Translations under genes and position numbers: made by a program
The notes under the pieces: model-generated
The model's database searches: none
Told to the model about the DNA's origin: nothing
The model's input: only the letters and a program-made list of their open reading frames with translations
Source of the DNA: SAR324 cluster bacterium
GTDB taxonomy: Bacteria > SAR324 > NAC60-12
Direction: 5' to 3'
DNA length: 44,831 nt
Assembly: GCA_029245725.1 (NCBI GenBank)
Contig: JAQWOT010000345.1
Span: 1 to 44,831, forward strand
Shown: piece after piece, positions 9,645 through 18,621 of the stretch
Position numbering within the stretch: the stretch's first letter is position 1
How the letters are laid out: every line of letters begins with the position of its first letter

Positions 9645-9669
9645 AAGATCACACTGATTCCTTGATCTT
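9645..9669 (+). repeat. hairpin between hyi and glycerate kinase
   Basis: Perfect 7-bp inverted repeat AAGATCA / TGATCTT with an 11-nt loop in the 48-bp gap between the two genes. It lies just upstream of the next ribosome site and has no T-tract, so it is more likely an mRNA-stability or translation element than a terminator, if it is functional. Confidence 0.35.
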
Positions 9670-9683
9670 CCACGAGATGAAAA

Positions 9684-10979
9684 ATGAGTTCCCTTCCTAA
9701 GATTCTTGATCAAACGTTACGGGCAGCTCTTCAACGCTCTCAACCCAAAATTTGCCTACCAGAGTACTTAAAAGAAATTCAAGAAACAGAAAAATTGCCA
9801 GAGCGGATCATAGTTTTGGGAGCCGGAAAGGCATCAGCCGAGATGGCCAATTCGTTAGAAGATCATTGGCAGGGGAAAGATTGGGGAGCAAAATTGTGTG
9901 GTCTGGTGCTGACACGCTATGGCTATGGAGTACCCTGTAAATCCATTGAAATTGTCGAAGCAGATCATCCAGTACCTGACGAAATTGGCCTAATCACGGC
10001 TCAAAGAATTCTGAATCTAGCTGAATCTGCTACTGATCAAGATTTGGTAATCTGTCTGATTTCTGGTGGTGGTTCTGCTTTGTTGGCTCTACCTGGTAAG
10101 GGTCTTACCCTTCAAGACAAGCAAGCACTCAACAGATCTCTTCTCAATTCTGGGGCTACGATTGGAGAAATGAATTGCGTACGCAAACATCTTTCTGCAA
10201 TCAAAGGTGGGCGTCTCGCTCAAGCAGTTCAACCAGCAAGACTCTGGACTCTAGCAATCTCAGATGTTCCCGGAGACGATCTCTCTGTAATTGCTTCTGG
10301 CCCGACTGTTCCAGACCCTACTACTTTTTCAGATGCGCTAGAGATTTTAAGAAGGTATCAAATACAACCGACCCCAGCGATTCAAGCACTTTTAGAAGCA
10401 GCTGAGGAAGAAACTCCAAAACCTGGGGAAGACATTTTTTCAAGAAATCAAGTAAGGTTGGTTGCCACCCCGCAATTGATGCTCGAAGCTGCTGCAAAAG
10501 AAGCTGAGCAGCTTGGGATTACACCAATCATCCTAAGCGATCGTATTGAGGGTGAAGCCAGGGAGGTAGCCAAGGTTCATGCAGCGATTGCCAAGCAGAT
10601 CAAGCATCGACATCAACCAATCAACTCCCCAGCATTGATTTTGTCTGGGGGTGAAACCACTGTGACGGTTCGCGGTAAAGGTAAGGGAGGTAGGAATACG
10701 GAGTTTATCTTGTCTTTGCTTGAAGCCTTGCAGGGCGAAGAGAGAATTTCAGCAATTTCTGTCGACACTGACGGTATTGATGGCACAGAGGACAACGCTG
10801 GTGCTTGGATAGATCAGAACAGCTTTCTAAAAGCAAAACAGTTGAACCTCAAACCAAATGATTTCCTCGCTAATAATGATACCTACAGTTTCTTTCAGCA
10901 ATTGGAGCAACTTGTATTGACTGGTCCAACCATGACAAATGTGAATGACTTTCGGGCTATCTTCGTTAGTCAGCCGTAA
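9684..10979 (+). CDS. gck: glycerate 2-kinase (MOFRL family)
   Basis: 431 residues, full length for GckA/TtuD-type glycerate kinases. N-terminal DUF4147 domain with LGAGKASAEMA, SGGGSALLALPG and GEMNCVRKHLSAIKGGRLA; C-terminal MOFRL domain with LSGGETTVTVRGKGKGGRNT, SVDTDGIDGTEDNAGAW and the closing TNVNDFRAIFV. Phosphorylates D-glycerate at O2 with ATP, giving 2-phosphoglycerate for lower glycolysis. Second gene after hydroxypyruvate isomerase, consistent with a glyoxylate/hydroxypyruvate-to-glycolysis route. Its last 14 bases overlap the end of the convergent uvrA gene, so neither has room for its own terminator before the other's coding end. Confidence 0.92.
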   Translation: MSSLPKILDQTLRAALQRSQPKICLPEYLKEIQETEKLPERIIVLGAGKASAEMANSLEDHWQGKDWGAKLCGLVLTRYGYGVPCKSIEIVEADHPVPDEIGLITAQRILNLAESATDQDLVICLISGGGSALLALPGKGLTLQDKQALNRSLLNSGATIGEMNCVRKHLSAIKGGRLAQAVQPARLWTLAISDVPGDDLSVIASGPTVPDPTTFSDALEILRRYQIQPTPAIQALLEAAEEETPKPGEDIFSRNQVRLVATPQLMLEAAAKEAEQLGITPIILSDRIEGEAREVAKVHAAIAKQIKHRHQPINSPALILSGGETTVTVRGKGKGGRNTEFILSLLEALQGEERISAISVDTDGIDGTEDNAGAWIDQNSFLKAKQLNLKPNDFLANNDTYSFFQQLEQLVLTGPTMTNVNDFRAIFVSQP

Positions 10980-13900
10980 GTCCTGAATTCCATGATGGTT
11001 GCTGCTGAGGAATCAAAATATTTTTTGATGAACTGGTTTTGGTGCGTTTCCCTTCAAACATCTGGTTTTTAAGAACAGGCCAAAGTGCTCTTCCAGTATG
11101 ACTCGCTTCACAAGCCATGACTTGTTCAGGGGTTCCAGTGACGACTACCTCTCCTCCGTGAATACCCCCTTCTGGTCCAAGATCAATAACCCAATCAGCT
11201 GATTTGATGACTTCCAAATTGTGCTCAATGATCACCATTGTTCCCCCATCATCCACAATTCTATGCAGTACTTCTAATAAACGCCTCACATCATCAATGT
11301 GCAGACCCGTGGTTGGTTCATCAAGAATATAAAGTGTTTCTCCTTTTGATCTGCGAGAGAGTTCAGCCGAGAGCTTCAGCCGCTGTGCTTCCCCTCCTGA
11401 CAGAGTATTCCCTGCCTGACCCAACTTCATATAGCCAAGGCCCACATCTCTCATGGTCTGCAGAATTCTTAAAATCTTGTGCTGAGCTGCAAACAGTTGA
11501 CAAGCCTGTTCAATTTCAAGGTTGAGTACATCTGCGATTGTGTGTCCCTTGTACTCTACACTCAAAGTTTCTCGATTGTATCTCTTGCCCTGACATTGAT
11601 CACAAGTTACCCAAACATCGGAGAGAAAGTGCATTTCAATCAGATGATATCCCAGACCATCGCAGGCCGCACATCTTCCTTCGACAGAATTAAAAGAAAA
11701 ACGCCTAGGAGCAAATCCTCTTTGCCTTGCTGCAGGAAGTTTTGAAAAAAGATCCCGGATTGGTGACAGTGCGCCTGTATACGTTGAGGGATTACTTCTG
11801 GGTGTACGCCCTATCGGCTCTTGATCAATGATTCTGAGATATTTTAATTGCTCTAGTCCCTTGATCGTCTTGTGTTCTCCGATTTCACCAACATACCCAG
11901 AAAGCTTCTTTGCGACAGCTTTCTGCAGGACATCAATGATCAGAGAAGATTTGCCTGAACCACTCACGCCAGTCACAACAGTCAGACAACCCTTTGGGAT
12001 GTCAACGGAAATGTCCTTGAGGTTATTTACCTTGGCGTTTGAGATCGTGATCTGTCGTGCTGGATTGGGAAGTCTCCTGTGTGGGATCAGAATTCTTTGT
12101 CGATGACTCAAGTATTGCCCTGTGAGGGATTCTGAATCCAAGGCTAGGTCTCCTGGTGTTCCAGATGCGATGATTTTTCCACCATAGTGTCCAGCCCCTG
12201 GACCAATATCAATCAGATGATCCGCACGATTGATAACATCAAGATCATGTTCAACTAGCAGGACCGTGTTTCCAAGGTCACGTAGCTGTAGCAAAGTTTT
12301 CAATAATCGCTCGGTATCTCTCGGGTGTAGGCCAATGGTAGGTTCATCCAAGACATACAGCACCCCGGTCAACCCTGAGCCGATTTGAGATGCCAGACGA
12401 ATGCGTTGAGCCTCGCCACCTGAGAGCGTGTTGGATCGCTGATCTAATGTGAGGTATCCAAGACCTACATTGTGAAGGAATTTCAAACGACTGAGGATTT
12501 CATGAAGCGCTTGTTCAGCGATCGCCTGTTCGGTTGCGCTGAGTTCCCAAGTACTCACTTCTCGCAGGGCCTCGTCTACTCGCAATCTGCACAACTGGAG
12601 GATATTCCTCTGTCGAATGAGAACAGATCGATACTCGGGCTTTAACCTTTCACCATCACATGTTTTACAAGCACGAAAAACTAGTGAATCCAAATCTGTG
12701 TCTTCATCAAAATCCAAATTTCCAGTCAGTTCAATTTCACCAAGTCCATCACAATCTGGACATGCTCCAACGTGAGAATTGAAGGAAAACATTCTTGGGT
12801 TGAGTTCTTGAGTCAAGTAGTAGTCGCTTTGAACATTGCCCGGGACTTCAGAAAACCAGATCATCTTTTGGTCGTCCGGACGACGAGCGCAGAACAAGCC
12901 AATTCCCTGTTCGTAAGCGATGCTAGCGCTTTCAGCTAATCTTTGCTGTTCATCGACACTCACTCTGATCCTATCCACAACCAACCAAACCGCTACGGAC
13001 TTGGTAAGTTTAAGTTTTTTTGATTCGGACTCCCAATCATCAAACAAAATTAATTTATCCCCCACGTAAACTCTCAGGAATCCAGATTGTTGAAGCGCTG
13101 CCTGATGTTCTGGAAATTCCTTTGGATGTTTTAGTAAGGTGGGATGCTTGGAATCAGACCTAAACAATGGAGCCAGAATTTCAAGCCGATCTCCATCATA
13201 ATGATCTATAAGGAATCTGGCAGCCCGAGTTGCCGTGAAGCTTTTCAGAGGCAACCCTGTCTTTGGGCAATGAGCAACTCCAATTCTTGCGTATAAAAGA
13301 CGGAGATAGTCAAAAATCTCCGTGGTGGTTGCAACAATGGAGCGGGGATTACGACTGGAAGCTTTCTGATTAATCGCAATCGCTGGAGCAAGTCCATCAA
13401 TGCTATCAACAGGGGCCTTGTCCATTCTGCCGAGAAACCTTCTTGCATAAGTGGAGAGGGATTCAACATATCGAGCCTGCCCCTCCGCGAAGATGGTATC
13501 AAAAGCAAGGGAAGTCTTACCCGATCCGCTGACCCCTGTAATGACCGTAAACTGATGCTTTGGGATTTCAACATCCACATGGCGCAGGTTGTTTTTGCTG
13601 GCACCCCGAACAACTAGATCTCGCTCTTTTTTTTCGCTCCGAAAACCATTTATTGCATTGTGTTCGTTGACTTCCTCAGCTCTAGGAGATTCTTCACTTA
13701 ACTGCGTCTCCAATAGTGGTTTTAAGAATCCGCCTGTTAAAGTATTTAATTCAGCCAATTCCTCTGGGGTACCATTGCCCACCAATTTACCACCAAATTT
13801 GCCCCCACCTGGTCCCAATTCAATGACTTGATCGGCAAAGCGCAAAACATCGAGATTGTGTTCAATGACCAGCACACTATTACCCTGTTCAGCCAAGCGA

Positions 13901-16608
13901 TCCAAAGTCTGTAGCAGCGTGCGAATGTCTTGAAAGTGAAGTCCTGTCGTAGGTTCATCAAAGAGATACAGTGTCCGACCTGTGGATTTTTTTCGTAATT
14001 CTGAAGCTAACTTTACACGTTGAGCCTCACCCCCACTGAGGGTCGTAGATGGCTGCCCAAGCTTGACATACCCCAAGCCGACATCCAGCAGAGTCTGAAG
14101 GATGTGAAGGATTTTTGGTTGGTTTTCAAAAAGTTCAGCAGCTTCTGAGATTGTCAGTTCAAGAATTTCAAAGATCGTTTTGTGCTTGTAACGGATCTGT
14201 AGAGTTTCGGCATTGAATCGCTTGCCATCACAGGTTTCACAGGGAATTTGGACATCACTCAGAAACTGCATTTCAATGGTTTTCAACCCAGCCCCCTTGC
14301 AGTCTTCGCATCGCCCTCCTTTGACGTTGAAGGAAAATCTCCCCTTGTTGTATCCACGAATCCTTGACTCTGGAAGCATGGTGAAGAGATCACGAATCAG
14401 GTCAAAAACTTTGGTGTAGGTAGCCGGATTACTTCTTGGAGTTCGACCAATGGGGGACTGATTGATTTCAATCAGTCGATCCAGATGTTCCAGACCAGTA
14501 ACATGATCCCACTTCCCTTTGATTTCTTTTGATGTTTCCTCCTCGGTCGGTTCATTAGAGTCATCTTTTCCGTTTCCTTGCAGATGTTGCAATAAGGCTG
14601 GCCTCAGGATTCCATGCACTAGGCTCGATTTTCCGGAGCCACTGACTCCCGCCAAAACAACAAATAGTCCCAGGGGAATTTCGACATCCAAGCCCAACAG
14701 ATTATGCAAACGGGCATTTCTAATTGATAAACATCTTCCATCTGGAGTTCTTCGTTCAGTAGGAACTGGCATTTTTTCTTTTCCTACTAAGAACTGGGCT
14801 GTAACAGATTCAGGAGAGTCCAGAATCTCTTGAAAGCCACCTTGCGCAGTAATGTTTCCCCCATCTCGACCCGCTGTTGGTCCGATATCTATAATATGAT
14901 CAGCAGCACGGATGGTTTCTTCATCATGTTCCACCACAAAAACCGTGTTTCCACGGTCTCGTAGCATTTCCAAAGTTTTGATCAATCTCTGATTGTCACT
15001 TTGATGCAGACCGATACTTGGTTCATCGAGGACGTAGAGCACTCCCTGAAGACCAGAACCAAGTTGACTTGCTAAGCGAATACGCTGGCCTTCGCCTCCA
15101 GAAAGCGTAGCAGCTGAACGTTGAAGGCTGAGGTAGCCGAGTCCCACCTCACTTAAGAAAGAAAGGCGCGCACGAATTTCCCGAAAAAGATCCCGACCAA
15201 TCAATTCCTCTCTGTAGGTTAGTTCCAAACCTTCAAAAAAAGTGAGCGCTTCAGTGACTGAACAATCACCTAGGTCAACAATGTTTTGATCTCGGAAAGT
15301 TACAGCCCTTGCCATAGCATTCAGTCGGCTTCCACTACAATCCGGGCAAACAGCCCGCATTTGAAAGCGCTCCAAGGGTCCTTTTGCAAACCTGTAAACA
15401 AATTCCAAAATCGGAATCACACCAGCCCATTTACCTGCTTTGATTTGTTTCTTTAGATGGGAGGGGAATCGAAATACGTTGCCCACATAGAGAGAAACTT
15501 GTGCATTTCCTTTGAGAAACTGCTCTCTCTGCTGCTCAGGTAGTTCACCCCAAGATGAATTCAGATCGAGACCGAGCATCTTGGCCGCTGCATGTAGGTG
15601 GGATTTGTCAATTTTTGTGAAATGAATATTCCCGTTAGCAGTCACACATTGGACCGCACCATCTGTAAGAGTTTTTTCTGAATCACAGAGTCTGTCTTCA
15701 AGAAACTGTCGGGTCTCACCTAAGCCATTGCAGGTTGGACACGCGCCTTGGGGAGCATTGAAAGAGAAAAGTCGTGGTTCCTGTTCCGGTAGTGAAATCT
15801 GGCAGGTTGGACACGCACTCAATTGACTGAAGAGATGATCTTCTCCCTCGAAGTTCAGAATGACTAAGCCCTCACTCATTTTCAGCGCTTTTTCAATGCC
15901 TTCTGTTAGGCGACTTTTTTCATCTAAGCTTAAGACAAGTCGGTCGAGAACCAGCTCAATACTGTGTTTTTCATATCTTTTAAGTTCAATTTCCTCGTCA
16001 AGCCTACGAATCTCTCCATCAATCCGGGCCCTGACAAATCCATCTTGTACCCACTGTTGAATTTCCTTTCGATACTCTCCTTTTCGCTCTCGAACCATCG
16101 GAGCTAAAAGCGAGCAAGCCTCATCAAGAGCTACTGCATAAGCATGATCCGTAATCTGTTCTGGGGTTTGACTGGAAATTGGCGTTTTGCATTCAGGACA
16201 ATGTGGTTGCCCTAAACGAGCAAAAAGTAGTCGAAGATGGTCATAGATTTCAGTTACCGTTCCAACTGTCGAGCGTGGATTTCGGTTAACAGTTTTCTGA
16301 TCAACTGAGATGGTTGGACTCAAGCCTTCAATATGTTCAACCTTGGGTTTTTCCAACTGGCCCAGAAATTGTCGAGCATAAGCTGATAGTGATTCAACAA
16401 ATCTTCTTTGTCCTTCTTGAAAAATTGTGTCAAAAGCAAGTGATGATTTACCAGAACCACTCACACCCGTAAAAACGGTCAAAGTGTCTTTTGGAATATC
16501 AAGACTCAGATTCTTCAGATTGTGTTCACAAGCACCGGTTACCCGAATCATGTCATTTATTTTACTACTATGTTCAGAATTTAAATTGCTGTTTGGCTCT
16601 TCGGACAT
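10966..16608 (-). CDS. uvrA: tandem (duplicated) excinuclease subunit UvrA, four ABC domains
   Basis: 1880 residues, about twice normal UvrA (about 940). Two UvrA copies are fused head to tail: copy 1 about 1-975, a hydrophilic linker, copy 2 from about 995 (RDLVVRGASKNNLRHVD). Each copy has two ATPase modules: Walker A GVSGSGKS or GVSGSGKT near residues 47, 655, 1025 and 1546, signatures LSGGEGQRIRLASQ and LSGGEAQR, and Walker B LDEPSIGLH, FDEPTTGLH, LDEPTIGLH and LDEPTTGLH. Copy 1 keeps the zinc module CPTC...CPTC and UvrB-binding region; both copies keep the C-terminal zinc finger (CEDC/CETC, CAAC/CDQC). Copy 2 lacks the first CxxC of zinc module 1 and about 100 residues between CPDC and CKTC. 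UvrA recognises damaged DNA and loads UvrB. UvrA works as a dimer, so the fusion may be an intramolecular dimer; fused UvrA is known in Chlamydiae. Confidence 0.95.
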   Translation of the reverse strand: MSEEPNSNLNSEHSSKINDMIRVTGACEHNLKNLSLDIPKDTLTVFTGVSGSGKSSLAFDTIFQEGQRRFVESLSAYARQFLGQLEKPKVEHIEGLSPTISVDQKTVNRNPRSTVGTVTEIYDHLRLLFARLGQPHCPECKTPISSQTPEQITDHAYAVALDEACSLLAPMVRERKGEYRKEIQQWVQDGFVRARIDGEIRRLDEEIELKRYEKHSIELVLDRLVLSLDEKSRLTEGIEKALKMSEGLVILNFEGEDHLFSQLSACPTCQISLPEQEPRLFSFNAPQGACPTCNGLGETRQFLEDRLCDSEKTLTDGAVQCVTANGNIHFTKIDKSHLHAAAKMLGLDLNSSWGELPEQQREQFLKGNAQVSLYVGNVFRFPSHLKKQIKAGKWAGVIPILEFVYRFAKGPLERFQMRAVCPDCSGSRLNAMARAVTFRDQNIVDLGDCSVTEALTFFEGLELTYREELIGRDLFREIRARLSFLSEVGLGYLSLQRSAATLSGGEGQRIRLASQLGSGLQGVLYVLDEPSIGLHQSDNQRLIKTLEMLRDRGNTVFVVEHDEETIRAADHIIDIGPTAGRDGGNITAQGGFQEILDSPESVTAQFLVGKEKMPVPTERRTPDGRCLSIRNARLHNLLGLDVEIPLGLFVVLAGVSGSGKSSLVHGILRPALLQHLQGNGKDDSNEPTEEETSKEIKGKWDHVTGLEHLDRLIEINQSPIGRTPRSNPATYTKVFDLIRDLFTMLPESRIRGYNKGRFSFNVKGGRCEDCKGAGLKTIEMQFLSDVQIPCETCDGKRFNAETLQIRYKHKTIFEILELTISEAAELFENQPKILHILQTLLDVGLGYVKLGQPSTTLSGGEAQRVKLASELRKKSTGRTLYLFDEPTTGLHFQDIRTLLQTLDRLAEQGNSVLVIEHNLDVLRFADQVIELGPGGGKFGGKLVGNGTPEELAELNTLTGGFLKPLLETQLSEESPRAEEVNEHNAINGFRSEKKERDLVVRGASKNNLRHVDVEIPKHQFTVITGVSGSGKTSLAFDTIFAEGQARYVESLSTYARRFLGRMDKAPVDSIDGLAPAIAINQKASSRNPRSIVATTTEIFDYLRLLYARIGVAHCPKTGLPLKSFTATRAARFLIDHYDGDRLEILAPLFRSDSKHPTLLKHPKEFPEHQAALQQSGFLRVYVGDKLILFDDWESESKKLKLTKSVAVWLVVDRIRVSVDEQQRLAESASIAYEQGIGLFCARRPDDQKMIWFSEVPGNVQSDYYLTQELNPRMFSFNSHVGACPDCDGLGEIELTGNLDFDEDTDLDSLVFRACKTCDGERLKPEYRSVLIRQRNILQLCRLRVDEALREVSTWELSATEQAIAEQALHEILSRLKFLHNVGLGYLTLDQRSNTLSGGEAQRIRLASQIGSGLTGVLYVLDEPTIGLHPRDTERLLKTLLQLRDLGNTVLLVEHDLDVINRADHLIDIGPGAGHYGGKIIASGTPGDLALDSESLTGQYLSHRQRILIPHRRLPNPARQITISNAKVNNLKDISVDIPKGCLTVVTGVSGSGKSSLIIDVLQKAVAKKLSGYVGEIGEHKTIKGLEQLKYLRIIDQEPIGRTPRSNPSTYTGALSPIRDLFSKLPAARQRGFAPRRFSFNSVEGRCAACDGLGYHLIEMHFLSDVWVTCDQCQGKRYNRETLSVEYKGHTIADVLNLEIEQACQLFAAQHKILRILQTMRDVGLGYMKLGQAGNTLSGGEAQRLKLSAELSRRSKGETLYILDEPTTGLHIDDVRRLLEVLHRIVDDGGTMVIIEHNLEVIKSADWVIDLGPEGGIHGGEVVVTGTPEQVMACEASHTGRALWPVLKNQMFEGKRTKTSSSKNILIPQQQPSWNSGLTAD

Positions 16609-16739
16609 CAGGTGCTTTTTGGTGGGTATTGAAGGGAAAATAAAATTTCATTCCCAACAGTTTCAAATCTTTAGCTTACCTCTGCAAGTATTTCCTCAAT
16701 TGGAATTTTGAAATAGCCTTCTACATGGGGAAAATACTG

Positions 16740-16765
16740 AATTGTTAGAGTTTTGTTAGACAATT
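16740..16765. promoter_or_regulatory. inverted repeat upstream of uvrA
   Basis: AATTGT / ACAATT arms separated by 14 nt. The spacer region also contains two direct GTTAGA hexamers 11 bp apart, about one helical turn. It is 132 bp upstream of the uvrA start in the gap to the decayed lipoprotein gene. A damage-response operator is possible since uvrA is often SOS-controlled, but no recognised LexA consensus fits. Confidence 0.25.
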
Positions 16766-16851
16766 GAAATGTGATCTAGGCTACTGTATTTCAAGAGTAT
16801 CAACTTTTTTTGAAAAAATTGATGATTCGATAATCACTTTGGAGCACCCCA

Positions 16852-17202
16852 ATGATGAAAAAACTTCTCTACGGCAGCGCTGTGTTCAGCATAGTAATGT
16901 CCACAGTTGGTTGTACACAATAGGCCGCTCAACCTAGGCAGACGTCATTAGATGATTTTTGCAAACAGTTTCCTTTGTCACCAAGTTTTCCAGATGGAAA
17001 AAATGCAATCGCTAAGCAGGATACCTTTTGCGCAGAATTTCCATTATGAGTGACCAGTCCAGAAGGAAGAGCATCCATTCAGGAACAAAACGCATTCTGC
17101 TTACAGTTCCCAATGTCCGAAAGTTGCCCAGAGGGAAAATAAGTGATTGAGAAAAAGACAAAATGGTGTGCTGATTTTCCAACCTCCGCTGTTTGCAGTT
17201 GA
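16852..17202 (+). pseudogene. decayed lipoprotein gene with four Cys-rich 23-residue repeats
   Basis: A single reading frame from ATG 16852 (GGAG 7 nt upstream) to TGA 17200 is interrupted by three in-frame stops: TAG 16921, TGA 17047 and TAA 17140. No frameshift is present. The first 23 codons give MMKKLLYGSAVFSIVMSTVG followed by Cys-Thr-Gln, a lipoprotein-like signal whose lipobox is imperfect. After the first stop come four repeat units, starting near 16951, 17020, 17089 and 17158, the last truncated; the first three are exactly 23 codons. Consensus: [DN]xFCxxFPxSxxCPxGKxxIxxK. The TGA sits where repeat 1 has Ser (TCA), one base away. The repeat periodicity across the stops shows a once-intact small cysteine-repeat envelope protein. 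No named family recognised. Confidence 0.7.
16951..17199 (+). repeat. four tandem 69-bp coding repeats (last partial)
   Basis: Units at 16951-17019, 17020-17088, 17089-17157 and 17158-17199. They are diverged in DNA but aligned in protein: FCKQFPLS, FCAEFPL, FCLQFPMS and WCADFPTS each open the unit. Spacing is exactly 69 bp in the first three. Confidence 0.75.
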
Positions 17203-17448
17203 GTACCAACCCGTAAATTTTTGCCTAAGTCAATCAAATTGAATTAGGCAAACTTCTCCTAAATTAATTCCCTGAATTCTAGTTTTCTTGGTACCAGTTC
17301 GCCTTAAGTAATCAAATCTCTCAGTCCTTTCTAGTTTTAAAGAAAACCTCAGAAACTATTTTCTATTCTCCTTGAATATTTTGTCTTTTACTTTAAAAAT
17401 TAGGTTTTAAATCTAGCTTTTTTCTATTTTATTAAAGGATATGTGAAC

Positions 17449-18585
17449 GTGGCATCAATAAAATCTGCAGACTCAAATTTTTCATCAAAAATTAAAGAAT
17501 TAAAAGAAATTTTACCAGGTTTTCTACTTGCTGTTTTAGTTGGTTACTTCAGTTTCCTTCTCAGTGAAATAATTGGTGAAAATATTTTGAGTTTTGAGAA
17601 ATCACCCATCTCTCCAGTAATGCTCGCAATCATCATTGGAATTTTAGCCAGCAATCTAATCTCAATTCCAAAATCATGTGATTCAGGGTTGATATTTTCT
17701 GGAAAAAAAGTGTTAAGTTTTGGGATTGTCCTTCTTGGATTTCAATTGAGTCTTCCTAATATTTTTGACTCTGGCTTAGAGGCTATCCCAGTTGTTTTAG
17801 GTTGCATTATCACCGGGATCATTTTTACGATTTTCCTATCTAGGATGCTTGGTCTTCCAAGGAATCTGGGGATTTTGATAGCGGTAGGTACTTCAATCTG
17901 CGGAGTTACTGCGATTGTGGCAACTGGTCCAATCATTCGGGCCAAGAAGGAAGAGATTGCTTATGCTGTTTCAGTGATTACAGTCTTTGGGATATTAGCC
18001 ACTATTGGGTATCCGTATTTAGCAAATCATCTTTTTGAAAATGATCCCACGAAAGTTGGTTACTTCTTGGGTACAGCTGTTCATGACACATCACAAGTGA
18101 CTGGTTCAGCCTTACTTTATGCTGATCTTTTTAATCAACCTCTAGCTTTAGAAATTGCTGTCATCACAAAATTATTCAGAAATATATGCATGATTTTTGT
18201 CTTACCTTTAATTGCATATTTCTCTTCAGTTTATGGAAATAATTTTGAGTATGAATATACAACTGAATCACAACCAAAACTCAAACTTCAAAGGTATTTT
18301 CCTCTATTTATAATTTGGTTTTTATTGATGGCAGGTGTTAGGTCACTAGGAGATTTTAGTTTAGAATCTACTGAGAAAGTTGTTGGAGTGATTTCTAAAG
18401 AAAATTGGAAGGGATTTGGTGAGATTCTTAAGTCGTTTACAGTTCAGGTATTAGTTATTGCCTTGGCTGCAATTGGATTGAATACCAGATTTGCAAATCT
18501 TAAAGAGTTGGGTTTAAAACCTTTTGCAGTTGGTTGCTTTGCTGCTTCAACAGTTGGGCTAGTGAGCTATCTCTTGGTTGGGTGA
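17449..18585 (+). CDS. YeiH-family (UPF0324) putative sulfate/sulfite exporter
   Basis: 378 residues, multi-pass inner-membrane protein with about 10 hydrophobic spans. Family landmarks: PVMLAIIIGILASN, GIVLLGFQLSL, GTSICGVTAIVATGPIIRAK, EEIAYAVSVITVFG and GTAVHDTSQVTG, all typical of the Cons_hypoth698/YeiH family annotated as putative sulfate exporters. Two GTG codons can start it: 17443 lies only 3 nt from the AGGA ribosome site, 17449 lies 9 nt away, so 17449 was chosen. It converges on the sulfolactate sulfo-lyase operon. SuyAB releases sulfite, so export of sulfite or sulfate is a reasonable inferred role here, though the family's substrate is not firmly established. Confidence 0.82.
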   Translation: MASIKSADSNFSSKIKELKEILPGFLLAVLVGYFSFLLSEIIGENILSFEKSPISPVMLAIIIGILASNLISIPKSCDSGLIFSGKKVLSFGIVLLGFQLSLPNIFDSGLEAIPVVLGCIITGIIFTIFLSRMLGLPRNLGILIAVGTSICGVTAIVATGPIIRAKKEEIAYAVSVITVFGILATIGYPYLANHLFENDPTKVGYFLGTAVHDTSQVTGSALLYADLFNQPLALEIAVITKLFRNICMIFVLPLIAYFSSVYGNNFEYEYTTESQPKLKLQRYFPLFIIWFLLMAGVRSLGDFSLESTEKVVGVISKENWKGFGEILKSFTVQVLVIALAAIGLNTRFANLKELGLKPFAVGCFAASTVGLVSYLLVG

Positions 18586-18614
18586 TCAACACTTAATATT
18601 GATTGATCACCCAA
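18578..18614. terminator. 12-bp perfect hairpin between convergent exporter and suyB
   Basis: TTGGGTGATCAA (18578-18589) and TTGATCACCCAA (18603-18614) are perfect complements around a 13-nt loop. The left arm includes the exporter's TGA stop; the right arm ends 8 bp before the suyB stop. Neither side has a clear T-tract, so it may act as a shared 3'-end stabiliser or a non-canonical bidirectional terminator. Confidence 0.6.
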
Positions 18615-18621
18615 TCATCAT

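Noticed and set aside
11238-16711. Several plus-strand frames of 60-100 codons opposite uvrA
   Set aside because: They mirror conserved UvrA codons, have no ribosome sites and no family sequence.
16609-16851. LexA operator for uvrA
   Set aside because: A TACTGTATTT half-site occurs near 16782 but lacks a matching second half; only an unassigned inverted repeat was retained.
16852-17202. Altered genetic code or programmed stop readthrough
   Set aside because: All three stop codons occur inside this one frame, whereas every other gene in the window ends normally at one of them; decay is simpler.
17012-17209. 65-codon minus-strand frame opposite the decayed lipoprotein repeats
   Set aside because: It is the reverse of a periodic coding repeat; it has no ribosome site and no family sequence.
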